Source of the DNA: Dipodascopsis uninucleata var. uninucleata
Lineage: Eukaryota; Ascomycota; Lipomycetes; Lipomycetales; Lipomycetaceae
DNA length: 64,000 bases
NCBI GenBank assembly: GCA_030568195.1
Contig: JAJLTO010000016.1
Location: forward strand, 186,001 to 250,000
Reading direction: 5' to 3'
The notes below the pieces were generated by a model. That model did no database searches, was not told where the DNA came from, and worked only from the letters and a program-made list of their open reading frames with translations. This document shows, one piece after another, positions 31,950-41,987 of this stretch. Both the position numbers and the translations under genes were made by a program. Each line of letters begins with the position of its first letter. Position 1 is the stretch's first letter.

Positions 31950-33203
31950 ATTAATGTATAACACCTAGGATGGCTTGCATTTTCAAAATATATAATCCAT
32001 TATAATGATTTTTGGCTTGTTGTATTGTATACTTTGCTTGTAGTCTAGACTTCAGTGTAGTTGCTTTTGTACATATGTAATAGACTTCATTTCTGCTTAT
32101 CATAATCGTGTAAACTTGGCAGAGACTATGCCATTAAGACCATCGTGGCATGACAAGAGAATGTGGCAAGAAAACACTAGTGTTTACAGTTATCTTTAAG
32201 TATGGAAGAGCATTCCAAGAAACAAAATTTCGATGATGATTGCATTCAGGAGGTGCCGTTCATGTAAATTTAATTAACAAGGCCAGACTTATCCCTTGCA
32301 AGTAGGCTGATTACTGGGAATTATGCCATGAGCGTCCAGGCACAATTACAATGATTCACATACGAAATAGGACAGAGGCAAACGCGTCAATTATCATTTC
32401 TGGCCTCAATTCACTCCACTATATCACATTTATGTTCATTCATAGCATGTCGATATATCATGTCTTTAGATTTGATCTGGAAATAATGCAGATACTAACT
32501 ACCGTAGGAGATTTGTGGCCTAATAACTTGAGTATGACATAAGTAGTAGCTCGACAGCAACCTATGCATAGAGAGCATGGCAAATGAAGAAACCTCTGAG
32601 GACGCGTTCTTAAGGAAGCATTATGTAAACAAAGTACTGTAAATGTAAAAGTGCGCAATTACGAAAATAACACGAAAATAACACGCTCGGAACGCGTTCC
32701 AGACCTTGATTGGTCCGAAATTACATATAAATTAAAAAAACCCACGCGTCGGCGCGTTCTGGACCGCGAGACATTTGGGATATAGACGCGTTTTATACAC
32801 ATATTTTGAATATAAAAGAATCAGAATTCCTACTCTTGGTTTACACGTTATCTATATTCATCTCGAAAATAATCATCTTTCACAAGGCTGCAACTGGTAT
32901 TTGCTTCTTCTATTGTCGGTCTAGCTTATATATAGTTCAGAATTGTCCATTCGTGAATCGATTTATATTGAAGTATTTCCTTTGTTTCATAATAAAGATT
33001 TTGATCTTGTCTGCTCGTTAAACTGATCTGGCTTAAGTGGTATGTATACGCGTTGTTATTTTAGAAAGTATAACGTATTATAACGTATTTGTTATTCTTC
33101 TGGATTGCTAACTTTCTGTCTGCTAGCAGTACTTACACAGTATTCTTGCTATATTATCGCTATTATAACTATTACCACGTACATCAAGAACTAAAGGTCA
33201 GAC
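31950..33203. promoter_or_regulatory. RNR2 upstream region
   Basis: This 1.25-kb region between the SPO71-like stop and the RNR2 ATG contains no convincing ORF. It carries six ACGCGT sites (next entry) and an 11-bp tandem duplication, ACGAAAATAAC twice, near 32661-32682. Confidence 0.6.
32382..33053. promoter_or_regulatory. Cluster of six MluI cell-cycle boxes upstream of RNR2
   Basis: ACGCGT occurs at 32382, 32602, 32692, 32744, 32786 and 33048, plus a GCGCGT variant at 32752. The copy at 32692 sits in the 12-bp palindrome GGAACGCGTTCC (32689-32700). From base composition about 0.1 copies would be expected in 670 bp. In yeasts MBF binds this core and drives G1/S transcription of ribonucleotide reductase genes, which fits the downstream gene. 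Confidence 0.8.
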
Positions 33204-34670
33204 ATGGCATCTGTTAACGTTACCCCATCCAAACAGGTTAGTTTTTTGTTCTCTATTTGTCTACAACCGCGTAACTCTCTCGTTTTGTTCTTTATTTGTT
33301 ATGTTGTCGCTGTTTCCCGACTACAGTGCATTTGTATTATATAATACAGCTGATTGATTAGGGTTAACAATGATAACGGGTTTGGGTTTATTCTACTTGA
33401 TTTGTGCAAATAGAGAAAATTAAGAAAAAAGAAATCACAACAGTATGTCTTATGATTAAGAGAGCAGCGGAGACTAGATCAGCAGATTATAGAGATAACT
33501 ATTATTAACAATAAGCAATTATAGACAGCTGAAGCATTGTCGGAATTAAGGTTGGCATCGGCGAAAAAGAACTTGACTAGCTCCCTTAGAGAGGCTAAGG
33601 AAGAGAAAGACACGATCAAGAAAGTCGAAGTTGTTTCGGATGAAAATATGGAACGTACCAGAGAGCAGATGTTGGAAGATGAGAAGAAGGAACCTCTTCT
33701 TCTAGAGAACAAGAACCGATTTGTACTCTTTCCAATCAAGTATCATGAGATCTGGCAGATGTATAAAAAAGCAGAAGCATCTTTCTGGACTGCTGAAGAA
33801 ATCGATCTTGGAAAGGACCTTCACGACTGGGAGCACCGTCTTAATGATGACGAGAGATATTTTATCTCACATGTGCTTGCTTTTTTTGCTGCATCTGATG
33901 GTATTGTTAACGAGAATTTGGTAGAGCGATTCTCAAATGAAGTTCAAATTCCAGAAGCACGGTGCTTTTATGGATTTCAGATTATGATTGAGAATGTTCA
34001 CTCAGAGACTTACTCGTTGTTGATTGATACTTATATTAAGGAGACTGCTGAGAGAGCTTATCTCTTTGACGCTATTGAGACTATTCCATGTATCAAGAAG
34101 AAGGCAGACTGGGCTCTTCGATGGATTGCAGATAAGAAATCGACTTTTGCTGAGCGCTTGATTGCTTTCGCTGCTGTTGAGGGTATTTTCTTTTCTGGCT
34201 CATTTGCCTCGATTTTCTGGCTCAAAAAGCGTGGTCTAATGCCAGGTTTGACATTCTCTAACGAGCTTATTTCTCGTGATGAGGGACTACATACTGACTT
34301 CGCTTGCTTACTCTTCTCGCATTTACAATATCGTCCTAGCAAGTCTGTTGTTGAGAAGGTTATTACCGAAGCTGTTGCCATTGAACAGGAATTTTTGACG
34401 GAGGCTTTACCTGTTGCTCTACTTGGAATGAATTCTAAGCTGATGAAGCAGTATATTGAGTTTGTTGCTGATCGACTCCTTCTTGCTCTAGGTAACAAGA
34501 AGATTTACAACTCTATTAATCCATTTGACTTCATGGAGAATATTTCTCTCAGCGGAAAGACAAATTTCTTTGAGAAGCGGGTTTCTGATTATCAGAAAGC
34601 TGGTGTAATGGCCGGCTCTACTCAGAAGTCTAATTCTGAATCCACCTTTTCTGTTGATGAGGATTTCTAA
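33204..34670 (+). CDS. RNR2: Ribonucleotide reductase small subunit (two exons)
   Basis: Exon 1 (33204-33236, eleven codons) and exon 2 (33525-34670) encode 392 residues. The 288-nt intron starts GTTAGT and ends TAG; its branch point is not certain. All di-iron ligands are present: Asp105 (EEIDLG), Glu167 and His170 (IENVHSE), Glu230 (AVEGIFF), Glu264 and His267 (RDEGLH). The radical Tyr174 is also present, so this is an active R2 and not an Rnr4-type partner. The C-terminal tail FSVDEDF is the peptide that docks on the large subunit. The enzyme makes dNDPs for DNA replication and repair. The promoter has a dense MluI-box cluster, predicting a G1/S peak. Confidence 0.95.
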
Positions 34671-35070
34671 AATATGCATTCCCAGGGCGGTATTTTTACA
34701 ATTATCGCTATTATTGTCGTCCCATCGAATGATAAGACGTCAAATTGTAGAGCATGAGATGTAAAGGTGGCCCTATTCATTATACTCTAGAAAAATACTT
34801 TTTATTAACATTGTTGCTTGGTTGTATATTATAACTGTTGTTTTTATTGTTTGACTCTCTCTTGTATTATCTTTGTTTTCGGTTCTGGTTATTGGGATTT
34901 TGTGAAATATTTACATTTTTATCATCACTACTTATCTAGGTTAATTTCATTTTAGTAAACTATGACTGATTTCCTTTTGCATGTCGCCCAACCTTTCAAA
35001 CTGTTGCGATTTATTGTATTCTAAGCCAGGAGCAAATGTTTTCATGGATTCTTGGCTGACCTTTTTATTA
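34671..35070. other. Convergent intergenic region
   Basis: AT-rich 3' flanks of RNR2 (+) and the multicopper oxidase (-). No other feature is seen. Confidence 0.5.
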
Positions 35071-36813
35071 TTATATGTGGTTTGCGGGATTTTGAACACT
35101 AGGTAATGTTCTAGGTTTTTCGTGCTCTCTTTCATATTGGCACTGATCTCTCATGGTCTGGCTTATTGAAGTTTTGTCTATATCTTCGACGGCGACAGCA
35201 AGCTGAATCATCATGCCCGCTCTCATATGCCAAAGAATATGGCAATGAAGAGCCCAAAATCCAGGATTGTCAGTCTTAAAGCGAACAACTGAGTAGCCAT
35301 ATCTGGGCACCACAATTGTGTCGCGCGGAATGAGGTTCTCGAACTTGTAGTTTGACTCATAGTCGGGTTTCCATTTACCAATTCCTGCCTTGGCAGAGTG
35401 AGAGTCAACAACAAAAAGATCATGACCATGAAGATGGAATGGATGCGCCATTTCGTCGGGATTATTTATCACGAGTTCGACTACTTTATCTCTCTCGAGT
35501 TCAATTACTAACTGGTCGCCTCCCCATTTCGGAGTATTGGATTTCCCACTTACAGTCGGTACCTTTGGAGTCTGCTCTGCTGCATCGGTGATGTCTATTC
35601 CTAGACCAACAAGGATGTTTGGAGCTCCAATTGCCGGTACATAGCTGGTACGATTGATGAAACCAAACGGAGCTAAATTGACCCTGTCTAATCGCATTGT
35701 CTTTGAAGCAATTATTAATCTTTGGTCGAAATTTCGTGGGACTTCAGTTTTATTTGACTGAATCGCAGGAACAAGCATGCGCTCTCCAAGAGTCTCAGAT
35801 GCATTGGCTAATAGAGGTCCCTCAATTGTTGAGTCGATAATAGTTTGACCAATGAGATCTATATGTGCACTGACCTTGCTGTCAAGGTTGACGTTATGGT
35901 AATTGTACGTATTTGCCACTAGATCAGCGTGCATTTCGATGCTTGACGGTCCTGCGGTAGCAGCGTTGATCATGAACGAGTAACGCTGTCCTGGAGCAAT
36001 CTTAGCGCTCTGCACATGAACTGGCTTTACCTCTGTTGCATCTGCTTCTATCACTGTTAGAGCATGACCATCGATACTAAAGTTTATATCTCCGAAGGCG
36101 CCAGCGTGAATCACTCGAACCCTATAGCGATGACGACGTTTGAGCGCGTATCTAGTGTGGTTACCACCATTAATGGTTCCATAGTCAGGAACAGGCTCAA
36201 AACCTGTTGAAGACCGTGAGAGATACCATTGGAACATATCCTCACCAGAATTTTGATAATGGTCTTGGAAAAATACAACAATTTCGTCTATATAATCGCG
36301 CCCGAGTATATAGTACTCATTTCTGCGATCTGTGACAATTAGAGCGCCAGAAAGACCATCAGCAAGCTGAGTGTTTGAATGTGAATGCCACCAAAATGTT
36401 CCACTCTCTGTCAACTTGACTGCGTATGTAAATGAATCGCCGGAGGGTATGCCGCATTGTGTGACACCTGGGACACCGTCCATGACGTTTGATCCAATCT
36501 GGCGCAGGCCATGCATATGTATAGAGGTGGATTCACCCTCGGGTAGCTGGTTATCGATGGTGAGTTTTAGCGTGTCGCCCACTTGGGCACGTAGAATTGG
36601 TCCCATGAAGTCGCCATTCATTTGTATACGGCCTGTAGGGAGCTCATGTTCGCGACGAAGAACGATTGTGTGCTCGATGACCTTAGGCGTTCGTTGAAAG
36701 TATGTTGGTAGCAACCAGAACAGGCTGCCGAGAACAAATAAGACTGCCGCAGAGACGAACAGCAGCTGTCGCCGGTAGAGGATGTGGAATCTGGAGTGCT
36801 GTTTTTCGTACAT
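35071..36813 (-). CDS. Multicopper oxidase with N-terminal membrane anchor (laccase-like)
   Basis: A 580-residue protein starting at an ATG. A short basic N-terminus is followed by one membrane segment (about residues 17-37), so the catalytic part should face outside or the lumen (type II). Three cupredoxin domains carry all four copper signatures: HMHG (99-102), WHSH (142-145), HPFHLHGH (457-464) and HCHILWH (523-529). The type 1 axial position, ten residues after Cys524, is Met534, as in lower-potential oxidases; Fet3 has Leu there. Fet3 ferroxidases are anchored by a C-terminal segment, absent here, so laccase-like phenol, ascorbate or Cu(I)/Fe(II) oxidation are all possible. The gene is divergent from a secreted phospholipase C. 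Confidence 0.9.
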   Translation of the reverse strand: MYEKQHSRFHILYRRQLLFVSAAVLFVLGSLFWLLPTYFQRTPKVIEHTIVLRREHELPTGRIQMNGDFMGPILRAQVGDTLKLTIDNQLPEGESTSIHMHGLRQIGSNVMDGVPGVTQCGIPSGDSFTYAVKLTESGTFWWHSHSNTQLADGLSGALIVTDRRNEYYILGRDYIDEIVVFFQDHYQNSGEDMFQWYLSRSSTGFEPVPDYGTINGGNHTRYALKRRHRYRVRVIHAGAFGDINFSIDGHALTVIEADATEVKPVHVQSAKIAPGQRYSFMINAATAGPSSIEMHADLVANTYNYHNVNLDSKVSAHIDLIGQTIIDSTIEGPLLANASETLGERMLVPAIQSNKTEVPRNFDQRLIIASKTMRLDRVNLAPFGFINRTSYVPAIGAPNILVGLGIDITDAAEQTPKVPTVSGKSNTPKWGGDQLVIELERDKVVELVINNPDEMAHPFHLHGHDLFVVDSHSAKAGIGKWKPDYESNYKFENLIPRDTIVVPRYGYSVVRFKTDNPGFWALHCHILWHMRAGMMIQLAVAVEDIDKTSISQTMRDQCQYEREHEKPRTLPSVQNPANHI

Positions 36814-37308
36814 CTGTGATATTTATCTTCTATAGTATACCAAATACTTACATATAACTTCTATGGGGACAAATGCAGCACTGTAATCTCTTCGTTTAGT
36901 GGAGTTCTCACGATTAAGGTCGGTTTCACTGTTCGTGATCGTTCAGGCTTTCTCTAAGATACACTTGACCCAAACTCAAAGTAGATTAATATATCCAAAG
37001 CCTATTATTTTAGCAGCCCCTGTCTGATATTAGAGTTCAAGATTTCCTAGATTTCAATGACAATTTTACAGGCTCCGACAAGAAACTCGTGAAAAAGCTT
37101 CACTGACACAGTCGGCCATAAGAAATGAGAGGGGATAGTTTCTGGGAAAGCATTCGCAAAATCTCATTATTAAGCATAGTTCGACATTCAATATTAAAGT
37201 GCTGTGTCTGCATCTGCTGAAATATATGATAGTGCAGCAAAATATGAACGCTATATCGACGCTAAACAACATTATTTAAGTTAAATGTTATATAAGCTTT
37301 TGCATGTG
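36814..37308. other. Upstream region of the multicopper oxidase gene
   Basis: No gene is recognised; a 68-codon non-conserved ORF on the minus strand is ignored. The stretch probably contains the promoter of the oxidase gene. Confidence 0.4.
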
Positions 37309-37710
37309 CTACAAAGGGTCCTCGGCGACTGGTCCACGAAGTAGGTGCATGATTGTCAAAGCACAGCAACAAGCTATGAATATGAAGTAAGCTATTGGAT
37401 TTGCAATATGACTACTGGTCGATCTTAATGATAGTTGGACAAACGGGGAAGTTTCGTGGCATATGATGTGAATGTGAATGGCTACCAAACTAAAGACCTC
37501 GAATGAGCCCTTCACCACTTTAGAAAGCTTGAATCGTTTTAAGCAACAATCTGAAAGAGATATATTACATATTAGCCTAGATGGATACCTCTTTAATTAG
37601 CCAGATGAATCTGTCTATGTCACTTTACCGGCTACACGGAAGCGGCGAATACTTCGTAATCTACGATATCGAGGTACACAAAATAGGAGTCCGATAGCTG
37701 TCGAGTACAT
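37309..37710 (-). CDS. Possible small spliced membrane protein (hypothetical)
   Basis: Read on the minus strand, exon 1 would be 37710-37629 from an ATG and exon 2 would be 37550-37309, giving 107 residues. The proposed 78-nt intron starts GTAAAG, has GGCTAATA and a pyrimidine run CTCTTTCAG as acceptor; the phases (1 and 2) match. The predicted protein has an Arg-rich N-terminus (PRYRRLRSIRRFRV) and one clear membrane segment (about residues 75-95, AYFIFIACCCALTIMHLL), ending PVAEDPL. I recognise no family. The open frame of exon 2 is longer than most random frames nearby but lacks its own ATG before the membrane segment, so it only makes sense as a spliced exon. It may also be chance. Confidence 0.25.
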
Positions 37711-38094
37711 CCTACATACTCTCCGAGCAGCACGCACGTGCTAAAATCAGCAATGCCAGTACAATACAGTTCTTTAAAAATTCTATAACCTAGCACTATT
37801 AATTGAGCAAGAAATCAAATGTAATTAAAATCATTTACTGTAATTGGCTCTCATAACAAATCATAATAACTTTGCGAACCTTTCATGAAGAACTTTGCTG
37901 GATCGAGGAAATTGGGCATGCTCGGGAAGAAGCTTGCTATGGACGACTCTGCCTTCACATGAGTAAGGTTGCGGGCATTTAGTCTATGTCTGTTCTCCTA
38001 TATATAGATGGAATCATCTTTACAATATTTGGTGTATTTCCTTGCTCGCCGGATCGTCGAAAAAGAGCTCTTGCACACTCCTACTCCCTGTAAA
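37711..38094 (+). promoter_or_regulatory. Phospholipase C promoter with TATA box
   Basis: TATATATA at 37999-38006 is followed 89 bp later by the ATG at 38095. The TATA run touches an in-frame upstream ATG (38008), which argues that transcription starts downstream of that ATG. A CACGTG at 37735-37740, the core of Pho4-type sites, lies 355 bp upstream. A link to phosphate control is only a possibility. Confidence 0.5.
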
Positions 38095-39990
38095 ATGAGA
38101 TTGACTTATATTAAGACCATCCTCTTCGGTGCTGTCGCTGCTTCTGCAGTCTTAGCTACTTCTTCCATCACTACTGCGCAGGAGGAATCTCTTCAAAAGA
38201 TCAAACATATTGTCTTGTTTATGCAAGAGAACCGCGCATTTGATCATTACTATGGTTCCATGGCTGGTGTTCGCGGTCTCAAGGACCCTAATGTCAAGAT
38301 CACCGACGGCAAGTCTGTTTTCTACCAGCCAACCTCCGACGGTGGCTATTTGCTACCATGGCATTTGACTGCTGACTCGACCTACAAGGAGAGCACGCAA
38401 TGCATGGTAGCGGGTTCCAATGACTGGACCGAGAACCACAACTCTTGGAATGAGGGCAAGATTAACGGTTGGGTAACCAATAACACTGCCTGGTCTTGGG
38501 GATTTCTTAATCGCGACGATATCCCTACTCACTATAGTATTGCAGAAGGATGGACTATAGCTGATATGTACTCCGAGTCCGTTATTGGCCCTACTAATCC
38601 AAATCGTGTTACTTGGATATCTGGATCAGTCAACATGGATGGTTGCTATCCTGGTGACTACGCTGTTAATGGTGGTCGTTACATTGAGAACTACGAGACC
38701 GACGGTTGCGAAACTAATGATGGATTTGAGTACGCTTGTTATCCACTTAATTGGAAGACTCTGCCAGAAGTCCTTGATGAGCAAGATATCTCTTGGTACC
38801 TTTTCCAGGACAAAGACAATTTTGATGATAATCCATTGGCTTACTTTGTCAACTTCCAGAACGCTAATGATTCTTCTTCCCTCAACGTTCGTGGTCTCGG
38901 GTATACCGGTCTCGAGTCTTTCTACGAACGTGCTGCTAATGGAACTCTCCCAGAGGTTTCGTGGATCGTTGGGCCTGCTGAGCTCTCTGAACATCCTCCT
39001 TATCAGCCAAAAGACGGTGCCTGGCTCCAGCAGAAAGTCGTTGACGCAGTGACAAGTTCTCCTGCATATAACGAGACAGTTTTGCTAATCTCGTATGATG
39101 AAACTGGTGGATGGGGAGATCACGTTGCGCCGTTCACAGCTCCAAATGGTACCACTTGTGAGTGGAATCCTAACTTCGCTGGTGACGGTGAGTCAGTTCC
39201 TGTTGGACCAGGATTCCGCGTTCCTTTCTATGTCATCTCACCCTGGACCCGTGGTGGAAATGTCTTCACTGAGCCAGCTGATCACAACTCTCAACTTCTC
39301 TTTGTCGAAACATGGGCTAATGCTACTGGTAGACCAATACATGTTCCAGCAATGAATGCATGGAGACGTGAGCACATGTCTAACCTTGTTAACATGTTTA
39401 ACTTTGAAAGTACAGATATTTCGGTTCCTGAGATTGCTAATACTAGCTATCCTGCAGTTGATCTATTTGGAAACTGGATTGGTTATGCTGAGTGTATTGC
39501 TGCTTATCCATTACTTAATGATCGTCGTCCACCTGTTCCATATGACAATCAGACTGAACCTGTTGTTGAGGAGGGCTATAAAGCTCTCCGTGGCCAACTC
39601 ACTGAGGGCCGCTACCTCGTGTTTTCTAAAAACGGCATGGCTCTTACTGTCCCAAATGAGTCCGTTTATCTTCATTCTGCTACTGCTTCTGTGAATTACG
39701 AGGATGCCACGCAGCGGTTCATTGTTTACCAGGATGGTGATGTTTTCAGTAACAGATTCTACATCAAGTCTCCTACAGCTGGAAAATACTTGAACTATAG
39801 TGGCAAATTCTATGATCCGAAGTCAGAGGCTTCAATCTTTGAGATCAATTATGTCGCTGGAGAGGGATACTCAATTCAGTCTCCCGATCTGGACTACATG
39901 TACCTCCAGTTCCGTACCAGTGGTAGTAAAGATACTCCTACATTTGCCTCTACGCCAGCTTATTTCGAGATCTACTCTGTTTCCTACTAG
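38095..39990 (+). CDS. Secreted phospholipase C / acid-phosphatase-like phosphoesterase
   Basis: A 631-residue protein of the phosphoesterase family (phosphatidylcholine-type phospholipase C). I chose the ATG at 38095 because it begins a signal peptide (MRLTYIKTILFGAVAASAVL); an in-frame ATG 29 codons upstream overlaps the TATA box. The catalytic signature HIVLFMQENRAFDHYYG lies near residues 38-54 and SYDETGGWGDHVAP begins at residue 333. Many N-x-S/T sites suggest N-glycosylation. The C-terminal 140 residues form a beta-rich domain typical of these lipases. It should cleave phospholipid head groups outside the cell or act as a broad phosphatase for phosphate scavenging. Intronless; codon use is like that of highly expressed neighbours. 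Confidence 0.88.
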   Translation: MRLTYIKTILFGAVAASAVLATSSITTAQEESLQKIKHIVLFMQENRAFDHYYGSMAGVRGLKDPNVKITDGKSVFYQPTSDGGYLLPWHLTADSTYKESTQCMVAGSNDWTENHNSWNEGKINGWVTNNTAWSWGFLNRDDIPTHYSIAEGWTIADMYSESVIGPTNPNRVTWISGSVNMDGCYPGDYAVNGGRYIENYETDGCETNDGFEYACYPLNWKTLPEVLDEQDISWYLFQDKDNFDDNPLAYFVNFQNANDSSSLNVRGLGYTGLESFYERAANGTLPEVSWIVGPAELSEHPPYQPKDGAWLQQKVVDAVTSSPAYNETVLLISYDETGGWGDHVAPFTAPNGTTCEWNPNFAGDGESVPVGPGFRVPFYVISPWTRGGNVFTEPADHNSQLLFVETWANATGRPIHVPAMNAWRREHMSNLVNMFNFESTDISVPEIANTSYPAVDLFGNWIGYAECIAAYPLLNDRRPPVPYDNQTEPVVEEGYKALRGQLTEGRYLVFSKNGMALTVPNESVYLHSATASVNYEDATQRFIVYQDGDVFSNRFYIKSPTAGKYLNYSGKFYDPKSEASIFEINYVAGEGYSIQSPDLDYMYLQFRTSGSKDTPTFASTPAYFEIYSVSY

Positions 39991-40364
39991 ATGGCTAAAG
40001 CTCAGTCCATAAGGTTCGTCTAGTGATATATTGACTTATGTTTCTGCATTATATTACAGTTGAATATGGAAAAATAGGAAATTTAGATTAAAGAAATAGA
40101 ATATAAAGATAATTGGAAAACTGACTGACCAGTTCATAGTTTGAAGTTCATAATGCGTATATTTTATATCTACAATGATCATGTACAAAATCCAAGAGTG
40201 AACAAATCTAAACCAGATATCTAAACAAAACTCTAAAACACCTACTTTTAAAGAAAACCCTGCGACATATATGACATTATATGTAAACCAATTTAACAAA
40301 CCATTAACAAAAAGATTTGCTTGATAAGTTACTAATGTGAAGTGAAATGCAAAACTAGTAATTT
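39991..40364. other. Convergent intergenic region
   Basis: AT-rich 3' flanks of the phospholipase (+) and the MFS permease (-). Nothing else is recognised. Confidence 0.5.
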
Positions 40365-41987
40365 TTAATTGTTGAGCTTGAAATCCAATCGACGATTTCC
40401 GATATCACTGGTTGTAGCCTTATACTCCTCGCGCTGCTCTTCTGTCATAGCATCAAGAGCACGATCTCGCTTCTTGTTCTCATACTTGAACCACATACCA
40501 GTGCTGAAAGAGATAACGCTGGTCGCACAGGCGATACCAAGGAGTGCCTTGTTACCAGTATGGTAATATGGAGCATCCTTAGATTGATAGATATTAGAAG
40601 CGGCAATCTTTCCGCACTGAACGAAAATGTTGTACCATGCAGATGAAAGTGCCCGCCTTTCATGATCATTGGAATTACATGAAATCCATGCAATTAAAAT
40701 TGGATGGAAATAAGGATAGCCAACGATAAGGGATGAGCAGGTATATCGCACCCATCGAGATGCATTGTCAGGAAGAGTAATGAGAGCAATTAAGCACGGT
40801 ATCGTCCATATGGAACCCACAATTGGCCATATCCACTTCGTGCGATACTTGTCAGCAAGCCATGATGCAATTAACATAGTGAAAATAACGCACAAACATC
40901 CTGGAATGGTCAACAAGTTTGATTGAAGTGTTGTGAACTTCATTGCTTTTAGATTTATTGTCATATATTGCTTTGCCTGCAGAGAAGGAATAAATCCGAA
41001 GAAACCGAGTAAGTATATGGGGAAAAGATATCTATCAAACAAGCTGTTGAAAATGGTCTTGAAACTGATATGGAGATGCCGTCCACGCTCAAGAGCCCTT
41101 CCCTTAGAATCATCATCAAGCACGACTTTGGCACGTAGAATTGCAGTTTCTCTAACAGTATACACTCGAGATATCAGTGGCTTTCGGATCGATGGTAGTA
41201 TTATTGCAGTAAGTACGCCAATCACAAAGGTCAAAAGACCTTCAATTAGAAACAGCCATTGCCAGTCATGCCAACCGTGGACATGTTTCATCTGCAAGAT
41301 ACCAACAGCAAGAAGAGCTGACACTACATCGGTGAACGTTGAAGTACTCCAAATCCAGGAAAATCTAACAGACAACTCGTGTGACTTGTAGAATGAGGTC
41401 AAGTACAAGACTAGACCGGGAATAAACCCACCCTCGCAAGTTCCAAGGAGTGCTCGAGTAGCCAAGTAAGCGCCTCGAGACTTGATGAATGCCTGGCAGA
41501 AAGCAACGGCTCCCCAAACAGACATCATAACTGGAATCCAGACCTCGGGGCCGAAGTATCTAATAATCATCTGAGATGGAATCTCCATAACCAAAAAACA
41601 AACCAAAAATACAGTCTGACCCAAATTGTAATCTTGAGTAGTCATATCTGTCTGCTTCAAGAAATCTGTAGTCAGGACGTTGGAAATATTGGCTCGATCG
41701 AGCTCGAGAGAAAAGAACATCACGCACGCCCACACCATGATCCTCCAGTCAGTCTTCCGTAGGACCTTTTTCTCCTCTTCTTGCGTCCATGCTGTCGGAC
41801 CGACTTGTAGGAAATGCTTCAGCAAAAGATCTGGATCTGTAGTTTCCGCGCTCCCAGTCTCAAGGGAAGAGAGGTTTATCGTGTAGCTCTTGTCGGTAAG
41901 ATCACTATTCTGTGAAGAGACATCATGACTTTCGGGAGTTTTTGATTTGCTTATGTGAAGCAATTCCACATCTCTGTTGTGTACCAT
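40365..41987 (-). CDS. MFS permease of the allantoate/nicotinate (DAL5, anion:cation symporter) family
   Basis: A 540-residue protein of about 12 membrane segments. The ATG at 41987 is used; a TTG three codons upstream is not. Signatures of the Dal5 family are LDRANISNV in TM1, VFLVCFLVMEIPSQMI in TM2, RALLGTCEGGFIPG in TM4 and the long central loop with IRETAIL-like text (VRETAILRAKVVLDD). Members import allantoate, nicotinate, pantothenate, biotin or cysteine; the substrate cannot be told from the sequence. The N-terminal 90 residues and the C-terminal tail are cytosolic and hydrophilic. A TATA-like run lies about 110 bp upstream. Confidence 0.85.
   Translation of the reverse strand: MVHNRDVELLHISKSKTPESHDVSSQNSDLTDKSYTINLSSLETGSAETTDPDLLLKHFLQVGPTAWTQEEEKKVLRKTDWRIMVWACVMFFSLELDRANISNVLTTDFLKQTDMTTQDYNLGQTVFLVCFLVMEIPSQMIIRYFGPEVWIPVMMSVWGAVAFCQAFIKSRGAYLATRALLGTCEGGFIPGLVLYLTSFYKSHELSVRFSWIWSTSTFTDVVSALLAVGILQMKHVHGWHDWQWLFLIEGLLTFVIGVLTAIILPSIRKPLISRVYTVRETAILRAKVVLDDDSKGRALERGRHLHISFKTIFNSLFDRYLFPIYLLGFFGFIPSLQAKQYMTINLKAMKFTTLQSNLLTIPGCLCVIFTMLIASWLADKYRTKWIWPIVGSIWTIPCLIALITLPDNASRWVRYTCSSLIVGYPYFHPILIAWISCNSNDHERRALSSAWYNIFVQCGKIAASNIYQSKDAPYYHTGNKALLGIACATSVISFSTGMWFKYENKKRDRALDAMTEEQREEYKATTSDIGNRRLDFKLNN

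Noticed and set aside
37735-37740. CACGTG as evidence of Pho4 control of the phospholipase
   Set aside because: This hexamer is expected about nine times in the window and occurs elsewhere, including coding DNA, so one copy is weak evidence.
38008-38094. 29-residue N-terminal extension of the phospholipase
   Set aside because: The upstream ATG touches the TATA box and would bury the signal peptide.
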